Below, one piece after another: positions 23,012-33,700 of a DNA stretch of 64,000 bases. The DNA is from Timema cristinae (lineage: Eukaryota > Arthropoda > Insecta > Phasmatodea > Timematidae), in the NCBI GenBank assembly GCA_039000515.1, contig JBCFYV010000001.1, forward strand, positions 51,567,894 to 51,631,893. Direction: 5' to 3'. The notes below the pieces were generated by a model. It was not told the origin of the DNA. It saw only the letters and a program-made list of their open reading frames with translations, and ran no database searches. Position 1 is the first letter of the stretch. Each line of letters starts with the position of its first letter. The translations under genes were made by a program, and so were the position numbers.

Positions 23012-23555
23012 CGACCCGCTTCGGTGGTCGCGTGATCTGAGGCGTCACTCTCACCATAGACTGGATTTCCGATGATGGGTAGATTGTTATTATTATTAGC
23101 ACCGCGTCTTACTACCCGTTCGGGATATACGCACTTACGCTAATGTGTAATGGTAGGGTGATTGTGAGATGAAATGGAGGACCTACAGTTTAACGTGGAA
23201 TCCGAACCACGGTGGATGCCTGTCATTCTCCACATTCACAATATGTCTTGTCAAGGTGAAGGAAGGGTTTGGTAATCAGATAAATCTGTGCCGGGACCGA
23301 GGATTGAACCCCGGCCGCCAGCACAGAAGTCTGACACCTTACCCCTAGACCACCAGGTCACCTACTGATAGATTGGGGATTGAATCCCGGTAGGATGTAC
23401 AAAGTCTATTTTTCCTTAGTGTTTTCCCACTCTTTTTCTGCGCAAATTTGGGTGAATTTCCTTTAAATTCAATCTTCCACATACCTAACACATTAGAGTA
23501 ATAATACGTAGACATATTAACCAGATGGGTGGTAAGACGTGCTGCTAAAAAAATA
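23012..23555 (+). repeat. Old SINE-B-like copy split by a SINE-A
   Basis: Head 23012-23087 (CCCGCTTCGGTGGTCGCGTG) is separated from the B box and body (GGGGATTGAATCCCGG to GGTAAGACGTGCTGCTAA, about 23376-23555) by the SINE-A at 23088-23360. Confidence 0.7.
23088..23360 (-). repeat. SINE-A, full length, nested
   Basis: Minus strand GGTGACCTGGTGGTCTAGGG head through the shared tail with TAA repeats. TAGATTG flanks both sides as a probable target duplication. Confidence 0.88.
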
Positions 23556-24388
23556 TTTGGCTTTGGATCAATTATACTGGACAATCCCGTTTCATGAATA
23601 TTAAATTATAGTAGGATTTTAGTAGTAATTCTAAAGGCCTTTTTTCCTATCATAATCATACCATATATTAAGATAACTATATTAATTAAAAAGGCTTCCC
23701 AGAACATCCTTCGTACCAGAATCCTACTATAGCTATATCGCCAGGGCACGTGCTTGTAACAACACGATAATTGCTACTGCAATTATTGATGTTAAAGTGA
23801 ACAAAGAAATGAGATGGAAACCAACATATAATTAATTACTTCCGATGCACTGAAAGTGAGATACAATAGATCTGGGCAATTAAACAAATAATTACTTGTA
23901 TTGCTCTCACGATGTGAGTTTAATAGGGGTCTAATTGATAGTGTTGCGTGGTACCAGCGTCGTGGTGTTGTTGACTAAAATCTTTGTAACTAACTGCCTT
24001 TAGTCGACCGACCTAGTCACACGTGAGTCGAGAGAGCGATCAAGTTAATATAGAAAATAAACAGGAGTTAGGGCTACTTTAGGCCTGTTTTAACGACCAA
24101 AATTATGTTTTTGCCAAAATAAATAAAATATTTAATCGGTAGAGACATTTAGTTAGGTTTTTTTTACACATATTTGTCCCAACAGTTCTTGAATATTGGC
24201 CATGGCCATTGAACAAACAGAATATCAGGAACTTTTATCTTGATTTAAAGAGTTTCCCGTTAAATGCAACATTGAGAAATATTTAAGAACTCTAGAGATT
24301 GTCAAACTAAAGATTTCTACTGAAGAGATATTTGAAATGTTTATTCCAAACAGGCTTTTTGGCATAAAAACTGCAATAGTATTAACGT

Positions 24389-25046
24389 TAAGCCACGTCT
24401 ACACCGGGCGAATGAGGGCGAACGCATTCGTTCGCTTAATGTGTACTTAGAAACGAACATCACCAAACGCATTCGTTCACCCTCGCCAAGGTTAGTTCAC
24501 TGGTCGGTACATCAATGGATGTTCGCTTGAAGGCTGCTGAAGGTTTGTGCTAGTAGGAAACATCGACAGCAAACCGAATAGAATATCGATTTTATGTGTG
24601 GCTTTGAAGTGGAGTAATAGGTATATTCTTGTATTACAACTGATTGATTTATACCACGAACATGAGTGTCTCCCAATCTGACACTCAATGACTATGAGAG
24701 TAGATTTAAAAAAAAACTATACCGTTCTCTACTTTTAAAAGATCAAGTCGTCCAACTCTGTTTTATTTTTCTTCTCCTAGGCTGAACAGCTTCTTCACTG
24801 ATTATTATATATGATGCACTAGCGATTATAATTAAATATTCATCAAACATACTGAAAAGTAAAGTAACGCCAAGGTTTCAACTAGACAACAGCGAATGTG
24901 AGCGAAGATCCGTGTAAACATTCGGTTCGCTTAGTGTAGACTTCAAGGCGAATTTTGAACCAAACACCGAACAAATTCGACCCAATGCATTCGATAACCT
25001 TCGTGTGCTTTTGTTCGCCTAGTCACTAGTGAATACGCGGCTTTAG
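24389..25046. mobile_element. MITE-like element with imperfect inverted ends
   Basis: The left end TAAGCCACGTCTACACCGGG and right end reversed CTAAAGCCGCGTATTCAC are similar. Both subterminal regions are rich in GCGAAC/ATTCG motifs. ACGT at 24385-24388 and 25047-25050 may be a 4-bp target duplication. No coding sequence. Confidence 0.5.
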
Positions 25047-25934
25047 ACGTAAGACGCATGGCAAAAAAACATACAATAAAACCCTATTTTGCACTTATTA
25101 AAACACTAGTTACATTAGAACGAAACTTGCTTCATGGCGGCTGTTTACATCAATTGAAGTGCTAAGGCTAATGCAGCGATCAAGGAAGAATTCTTACAAA
25201 TCTCGTTCTAATAAATTGGGATGTGGGTATCCAAGGGCAGTAACAATGTCATATCAAATATATGATAAAATAGTTGACACCACTTTCGATATATATATTA
25301 CAATGCATCCCTTTTTCTTCAAAGCTTGTACAATATTATGTGAATACAAAAATGGACGCCAATCATGTCAAAAATATTTACGAGTGGACAGCGAATTTTT
25401 TTAAATAATGTGGTCACCAAAGGTGAGTTATTAATTAAAATAAAAACATATTTATGCTATAGCGGATGGCCTAAGTGCTGGGTTTGTGTATTAATATTGT
25501 ACAGTTACATTTTTAACTGTTTATCATGTAGCCTACAGGTTGAACTTTCAAACCTCACCATTTTCTTTGATAAAAATCAGCATGTTTAGTAATGCAAATA
25601 TTTCATAAAATATTTTCAATGAATCCTCAAAGTTTTTTTTATCAAAGAACTTTAGTAAATAAATGCGACAGTGTTATACAGCCTTAAGGAAATAGTATTT
25701 TCTTCAAATGAAAAATCATAAAATTATTATTTATATTTGTTATTTACATTTATAGCTGCATCATATTCTTTCCGTACGTCCAATACAGACTCTGCCTTAA
25801 AATATGAGTTAAGAGTGACCCTGGGTACGGGATAACTTCTGGATAGCTCATTGATTGAGTATTGGTGTAATAAGGCAAAGGTCCCAGGCTCGATTCCCAT
25901 TTCCAAGAGTAAATTTTCAACTAATTTAAATTAT

Positions 25935-26180
25935 ATACAGAAGTGCTAAGAAAAGCAAATGAAGAAAGGAGACTTTGTAAAGGTATACAGCAAATAAGAG
26001 TTAACATGGTAGGACATGTACTGAGAAATGAGAGACTCGATAAAAATAGTTATAGAAGCTGTGGAAGGAAGAATTTCAAGAGGGAGACCGAGAATAGAGT
26101 GCATGACGGACAATGTTGGCAGAAGAAGGTACAAAAATTTAAAGATGGGCCCAGAATAGCTAAAAGGGGAGAGTCGTAGC
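25935..26180 (+). pseudogene. Non-LTR retrotransposon (LINE) 3' ORF fragment, frameshifted
   Basis: Frame 1 reads RVNMVGHVLRNERL and frame 2 continues VEGRISRGRPRIECMTDNVG. This matches the familiar C-terminal GHVLR...EGRISRGRPR region of insect non-LTR reverse-transcriptase ORFs. One frameshift and an in-frame stop make it dead. Confidence 0.75.
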
Positions 26181-26220
26181 AAATCAATAGAAATATTAAT
26201 GATACTTTTTTTTTTAATTT

Positions 26221-26471
26221 TTAATCGCCGTGCCTACTAACTGTTAAGGTTATACGCATATATTATAATAATTGCTTTAATGGGTAGGGATGAGGAAGGA
26301 AGAATTTTAAAGGTAACCTACCCGTATTTGCATGGAAGGAGAGTGTGAAGCCATTTAGGGAAAACTACCCTCAGTACACCCAACTGGTATTCGAGTCCCA
26401 ATATCCCCTTAATTAGCAGACCAATCTAATATAAGAGTGACGCTTTAGATCATTTGGCCACTGAAGCGATT
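26221..26471 (-). repeat. Old SINE-B, shared with 47318-47566
   Basis: Decayed SINE-B with tail CCGTGCCTACTAACTGTTAA and head ending GGCCACTGAAGCGATTAA. The sequence to its right (ACAAATTGTCGAGCTTACC...) matches the sequence right of 47566, so this SINE predates the OBP-2/OBP-3 duplication and lies at its edge. Confidence 0.75.
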
Positions 26472-26989
26472 AATGACCTAATGATGATGATGATGTCATT
26501 AATGGTAGCACACAAATTGTCGAGCTTACCTTAACAATCTCCAGCTATTTTATTCAAGACTATATTACATATCACGACCCATCATTCATGAAAGATTATA
26601 ATATATTTTAATACACTCATTATGTTTATTTGCTTTAATGATTTAGATACTGCAGCACTTTAATAATGATTTAATGAAATGCATTCAATATTTTGTGCTG
26701 AGTTTATTATATATACATTTATATGATTTTCTGAACCCTTAATAATAAAATAATATTTAGAAGAGTGCAAGGAGATTAAACTTATTTCTACTCTACATGA
26801 AATGTTTCCATTTCCATTCCAGTTCCCCAGCCAGCTTTTATATACAGGTTAGAGCACGGTACTACTTCTTGGATGGAGTGTACATTGACCACTTGGTTGA
26901 ATATTCGTTCCATAGTCAAAACAACATAATAAATAAATAATATTCTACAGCCACAATTTAAGAGAAATAGCTTTTATACTATAAGGTTA

Positions 26990-27557
26990 TCTTACTAATA
27001 TTATAAATGCGAAAGTTTGTGTGTTTGGATGTTTGTTGCTCAATCACGCCAAAACTGCTGAACGGATTCGAATGAAACTTTGAACGTTGGTAGAATATGT
27101 CCTGGAATAACATATAGGACTATTCCCAACCTTTGATTTTAAATAATAATAAATATATGGTTATAATGTGATTGAAATGATGTTATTTAAGAATTTGTGA
27201 TTTAATATTTTGTAATTAAAGTAAATAGTAATTAGTGTGACGTAGTTTCATGTGATTTTTTAGCTATATATTTCGAAAAAAACATTATTTCATTTATTTA
27301 TTTATATTACTAATTATGAAGGTAAAAATAAAAAATAAAAAAATTATCATTGATAACTTAAATAATATATATTTCTTTTATTATGAATTATTTAAAAGTG
27401 AAAATTAAAATACGGCAAAATTATTTACAGCTAGAACTGAGAAAAATGCATAGATATTTGAAAAAAATAATGTTTGATTTATGACCAAAACAGTTTAGTT
27501 AAAAATTAAAAGATTTTATCAATTATTGCGGGCGAAGCCGCGACGGGTAAAAGCTAG
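26990..27557 (+). mobile_element. Non-autonomous Helitron
   Basis: 568 bp, 5' A|TCTTACTAATATTATAAATG and 3' GGTAAAAGCTAG|T. These are the TC...CTAG ends inserted between A and T that Helitrons use. A GC hairpin (GCGGGCGAAGCCGC) sits just before the 3' end. The 5' part (CACGCCAAAACTGCTGAACG) is the usual one of short insect Helitrons. The matching OBP-3 3' flank at about 49135-49150 lacks it. No target duplication is expected. Confidence 0.85.
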
Positions 27558-27607
27558 TGAAAGAATAATTTAAAGTATAAGACACACCATACTATTCCTT
27601 AAAATAT

Positions 27608-27613
27608 TTTATT
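27608..27613 (-). promoter_or_regulatory. Polyadenylation signal AATAAA of OBP-2
   Basis: AATAAA 75 nt past the OBP-2 stop, in a block (AATAAAATATTTTAAGG) also kept after OBP-3. Confidence 0.65.
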
Positions 27614-27686
27614 AAACACATTACAATTAATATTTATATTGGTATTTTTTTCTATTTCTTCGTGATGCTGGAAAAATCAAACAGCT

Positions 27687-27713
27687 TTATCCCATCTGCA
27701 CCACTATTCCAGA
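27687..27713 (-). CDS. OBP-2 exon 7
   Basis: Acceptor TTTGTTTTCAG, then SGIVVQMG and TAA in phase 0. Confidence 0.85.
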   Translation of the reverse strand, partial: SGIVVQMG

Positions 27714-30700
27714 CTGAAAACAAAGACATTATTTAATATTAAACCCAACCATTTTTGATGAAATACATTCATTGCAAAGTTAGACAGCCACAATATAAGT
27801 TAGTGAGTTTTAAGTTGGTTGGTTTGTTTCGAGTCTCCTCTGTGTTGATAAGTAGGGTGGTGTAGTGGGTGAAAGAGTGAAGGTGTGACACGAACAAAGA
27901 TCCCCCTTAATGACTTATAAGCTCAAAATCATAAATTCCCTCTTAAATTCAACAAAAACAAGTGGACCGAAGATCGCTCAACATCACGTGGTTGCCAAGC
28001 AAATGTTCCTATAATATTTGCTTGTACTGGACTTCTCGGTTTATTTCCTGAGTTCTAGTGATCAACACATTTGTTCCGCTAGTTCACAGTTCATTGTCAC
28101 GATGGCGTTGTGCGTAGTTCATTTTTTAAAGTTCATTTAGTTGAGGTTATATAATACCTTCGTTTCTGAAATCCGGGACTCGACCCAACTATAGTTTTCT
28201 GTGTGGTACTCTGGATGCTGATGGAGGTTCGTGTCACTCTGTTACTGACTAACTGATATAAGGGGAGTACAATGTGAATCCTACTAACTGTTGCAAGTAA
28301 ACATATAAATAGACTTAATGCCAATTCTACCATAAAAATTGTTATTATTGTATCTCTCTTTAGACTAAGTAGCATAGTATAAGACTTGAGACACGGTTGT
28401 CAACAAACACTGCAAGCGCGGGGAGGGGGAGGTGGGAGTTACAGCTTCCAGCTGTATATCCGGATCATTATCCAGGCCCCGAGGTGAATGGTGATACCAG
28501 GCGTGCCTAAGGTTAGCGTACCTTGTTGGGAACTAACCTGGAAGACCAGGGGTTGTCCTTATGAGGATAGCAATCTAGGCCTTGTGACAATCCATGTGAT
28601 ATGTGTCGCTTTAATTATATGAACAGTGTCAAGGAAGCCCCTAGAAATATACTGCCTTCTATTGATTATTAAAACAGAATTGGACCCATGATATGCCCCG
28701 AGCCCTCGGTTAAATAATTATATCATTGCTCCTCTAGATTCGAACCACGTACCCAAAGGAGACGATCTAGCAGCGAGAGGGAAGAGGGTAGTGACAAAGG
28801 GGGAGTAACTTATTGTCTCAGGATAGCTGCGAAATCCCAATGGAAGTTTTTCCAGCGTTTGGGGGAGTTGTCTTCTCGGGTGAAATTACAATTACAAGTC
28901 TTCAGCCCGTGTACTGTATCTGTCTAAGGAGATCCGAAGGATTGGCCTGAACAGTAGGAGGTTCCTTTGGAATGGGGGGCAGTGGAAGGTGGACTTGGTC
29001 AGGAGTACTCGAGTTTGGTGGTGCACTAGCAACTTATCTGAGGGGAAGGTGAAATATTTGCTTCTTTGGTGTGCTTGCCTCCTTTTGTTCATCATTGCTC
29101 GGAGATGAGCTTCCGCTATAGAGATTGTGAGTCACTTCTTTCAGTTACAGCCTTTAAATGCTGGATTGATGAATTCTTTAGGCCTGTATTATGAGGAAGC
29201 GCGCGCTAAGAAAGTGTCTCCGCTCTAGATCGGGGAAAGTCGTTACACTATGGCAGATTTCATCAATCTGTGGAGCTGCAATTCAGTCTGCTACAGGGAA
29301 AAGTGAGACATGCCTTTAAGACAACAGACATGTGAGGTCTAAATATAAGTGTTTCCTCTGAAGCCACCAGTAGCAACGACTGATGTCGAAGTAAATGAAA
29401 CTCTCATGCTTAAAGAAAAAACCCATTGGGTCTATAGAAGTAACCTTGGCAACACTCTGTGTCACCAGAGCGGCTAATAGTCTACACATAAGGTGACCGA
29501 GCCTGGATCTTAAAGTCCCCTCCAGTCATATGTGCCATACGATTAAAAAAAAAAAAATCTACAGGTAAAAATTTGCAAGCAAATATTTTGCTGAAATCAA
29601 AATTTGATATGTAATGATTCATCAATTTACCATTACCTCTTTCAGAAGGTTTTCCTTATCTAATATTTTTGGTTATGTTAGTTGGTTTGAACTCAATTTA
29701 TTACCTCCGTATCCCCATGCAGGGTTGACACCGGATTGACCACTCTTATCAAGTTCAACCAATCATTGATTAACCAATTTTACTTTTCCCGAAACACCAT
29801 AACAGATTCCAGATGATATCTATTGAAATTAATAGCTGTATCTCACACAGTCTGGCGTATGAATACTAGGTACAGTGACATTTCTAGATTTCTATAAATG
29901 TTGGACTGTATAGTAGTTACACTATAGAGCAGGCAAGTCAAACTCACGGTCCTAAATATGCACTTTTGACGGTTGGTGCCTTGTGACGAACCATCATACA
30001 AGGCGACCCTCTTATTATTTTATAAGCTTAGAGGAAATACAACCTTCTGGGTTGGTATATTAGGAAATTAGGCATAGTTTGGAGAATTATGAAATCTTAT
30101 GTTGGTGAACCAAATCCGTACTCATTGTTTGACATTCATAAATTTCCGAAAGGGGTTGAATTCACTCAACAAATATTAAGTGCAATGTTTGGCACCATAT
30201 CCGTTTGTTAACAGTTGTTTTCTCACACTAAATGAAACCAAATACCCGAATATCTTGGCTCATGAACACACATTTGTATACAATTATAATAATGACTTTG
30301 GCATAAAATTTAAAGAATGAAATTAATACAATGTTACAAATAAATATTTAAAAATTTGGATAGAAAATATAGGGCAAGTCATATTGTTTTATATAGGGGC
30401 CCTTTTTATTATTATAAATATAAGATACTAGCTGGAAGTTAAATTACAATACATATCTTTTTTAAAGGTATCAGCTCAATATTTTTAATGTCCATTGTGG
30501 CTCTTATAATCTAACGAGTTTGATACAATTGTTCCAGAGCTTTTTTTTTCTGTGTTAGCGAATACTCACATCCATGAAACAGTTGCAGGCTAACTCGCCA
30601 GAGAGACACTCGGTCGGCTGCACACCAACTACAACAATTGAAAATATTATAATGAATAAAGTTAAAATAGGCGAGTGGCATGAAGCAATGTTCATTTCTT

Positions 30701-33700
30701 TTGTCCAAATAAATGTTTGTCTATAAAATCAACTGACCTTAACTTGCGTTCTTATCCACCCTTCCATAAAAAATGAAAAAGAAAACATCGATTTATGGGA
30801 ATATGGTTTATCTGACCTTGGTCGGGACATATTCTTTTTTCTTTATTTTTTTCTTTTAAGTTAATCAATGTGGGTAGGGTGGGGATGGGTAGGTAATAGT
30901 TTTGCGAAGATGTATAAGCATTTGCATGAAATAATTACAGAAATACTCTTTCTTTGTACACTCGGCTGGAATTTGAACCTTGACTATCCCATCACAGATA
31001 GACCACGTGCACACCGATGTAGCTTAACCTGATTTTAACTCTCCCCCACCCGTTTTTCAATAATTGAAAAATATATCCCCTACCTTACATTTTGTTATTC
31101 TCTGGAACAATCTACTGTATATTCACATTAATGAATTAAGGAAAAGCAGAGTTGAATTTAGAGTAACCATGTGACCACGTTTGCATGAAAGAAGAATGAT
31201 GATCAACATAGGAAAAACCATCACAGTAGCTTACAGCCTCCCAGAATCTAAACCCCGACAAATCCCCAGAAAACAAGAAAATACGAAATGAATGCTTCCA
31301 TCCACGTGACCAAAGGTGTGCGTGTTTACAACAGTCATGCAAATAGCATAATGCGAGTGTATTACCTTTCTTTGAGCATATTTCAAGGACAGCCATACTT
31401 TCCTTAGCTTTGTCTCCTGCCTTTTTCTTTATCAGTTCCCCAGCCCTGGTCAAATTGATCTGGTTATTTGTCAGCTGTGAAAACACGCAACTTATAAACA
31501 CACACACAAATTGAGCTTCAAACCAAGTTCCTTAGTACTTTTTTTTATTGTTAAGATCTTAAGGATTAGGTTAATTTTTCAAAACTTAGATGGGTTTATT
31601 ACCGAGAAACGCAAGAATAGTGAGCTCCAAATTAATTTAACCACTCCAACTTTTAGTGGTGTAAGGTTTCCATCTTATCCATCTTATTATCTCTATTATG
31701 TATGTAATAACATAAATACATTTTTTATTGATTTATTATTTGTTTAATAATAGTGCTTACCAATCCGAATTCAGACATCATACAGCCGATTATGCACTGA
31801 AACAATATTCAGATTTTGTTGATGAAATATGAATTAAACTTAATCAGGAGAATATAATGTGGCTAAGAAAAAATCTAAGAGACTCTCAAATAGAAGCCCA
31901 TCATGTTCATATCATACCATTGTCAGACTAGACAACTGTTGAGAGCCCTCAACCATTAATCACGCGGTTTTTAGTGCACACAGTGGCCATTTTTGGTCTA
32001 AATTTACTTGTAATTACGTTTGTAGAGGAAATATAATATGATGTTATTTAGCTTGAATACTAAACAAAATGTAAAATATATACAAGTTGAAACTAAACAT
32101 TAAAACGTAATAAGAAATGTGATGTGCTCAGCTATTGTATGCTTTAAAATAAATATGTTTTTATTTAATTATAATGAAGACAATTGAAGGTTTGGAGACT
32201 GAATGGAAGTGACTCCACCTCACTAAGGTGGTGTGTGGGGAGATAGTACAGTTCAATTTTCACATTACGATCTAGAAACATCCCAAATATACTTTCACAC
32301 ATTCGTACGTCAGTTCATATCTGCAGATGTCACTTTTGATAGATATTATCAATATCTATAAAAATAACCCCAATAAAATATTAAAATATTATCATTTGTA
32401 TAATGACACATCGCTTCTCGATTATTACGACGCGTTAGTAATAGAGATCATATTAGAGAAGTAAGTATCCGCCAAGTTTGAGAGTTTCAACCACTTGACC
32501 AGAAATGGAGAATTTTTATGAGTACAGAGGATGTATTCTTGAATAATTTCAAAGCTATCTCGTATGGTTTTACCATTTAACTTTGCTAAGAAAACCATTT
32601 GAGATGCTCAAAAATGCACTCAAGAATACAACCCCAGTAGAGAAGAGATTGTGTTTCGAGAGTCGCGGTGTTTACAAACTTACCTACATCAATTTTCCGC
32701 TGACCCACCTTACCATTTCAATTCTCCAAAACAGCAACGTAAACATCAAACGACAACCTTTTCTTAACACTGTTTTCCGAATATTCTTTAAGATTCTTGC
32801 TGTAGAGAGCAAGTATATTTTAAATCTCATTCATACGTTTGTCGATTCTTTCGTTATTCAGACAAACCGCATATATATCAAATAAAGAAGCAAGAGTAAA
32901 CGCTATTTATTCAAAAACTAGACTGAGGTCATGGGCCGATCAAACTACAATATTGTGAGCAGGGAGAGAATTGTCACCAGTGTACACGGCCCCATTTGAT
33001 TGCACTGGGCGTATGCATGTCGTAAGACAAAGATGTCGTCGCAATGTTGAAGCCCTCCACAACTCGTTTCAACCACCGAAATATACTTTTGACATTTTGT
33101 TGCCTGTGTACACACTTACAATCAAACTTATTCATTATGTCTTTATGACGAAAACGTGTTTAGACAATTTGTCGACTGTATGTATACACATGACCCAGGA
33201 TAGACTCACTTGTTAGAGAACCCCTCTCCCTCCCACCACCGTACACAAGCGAAATAGTTTGTATTTACTAAAATGCACTTTCCTATTAAAATTGTACTGT
33301 ACATTCGTATCATGAAATATATTTGATATATATATATTAGTTTAAGAAAAAAATAATTTAATTTATTGTTAAAATATGGCTTGATTGCCTTAATATTTGA
33401 TGGGAATGAGAGCAAAAAATAAACTCATCTTATCTTCGTTATTAATTAAACTACTTTTTATTTGTATTTATATTTGTATTTTTGTGAATTAAAAAAAAAG
33501 TTGAGTACTTGCCTTTCCTCCTTCACTTGTAGGACACTTCGGTGGAGTTGATTTTAAATTTTTCATGTCCTCTGAAACGATAAATATTTTAGTGACCATA
33601 AGTGACGTCCTCAGTTATTATATATACTTATATATATACTTATATATATTTTACTATAATAATAGACTGGATTTGTTATGACTACACCCTGCCCTGATCC

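Larger units (their letters stand above)
22952..27607. other. Intergenic region between OBP-2 and OBP-1
   Basis: Holds nested SINEs (23012-23555), a MITE (24389-25046), a LINE remnant (25935-26180), an old SINE-B and a Helitron. A tRNA-like stretch at about 25845-25912 (GGATAGCTCATTGATTGAG...CAGGCTCGATTCCC) is probably a SINE scrap. The ORFs at 25159-25404 and 25365-25589 have no recognised domain. Confidence 0.6.

Noticed and set aside
25845..25912. tRNA gene
   Set aside because: A-box and B-box-like motifs only, with no cloverleaf fold; probably a SINE fragment.
29932..30530. Complete hAT-like MITE next to OBP-2 exon 6
   Set aside because: End motifs are weakly similar and no convincing target duplication is present; mentioned only within the intron entry.
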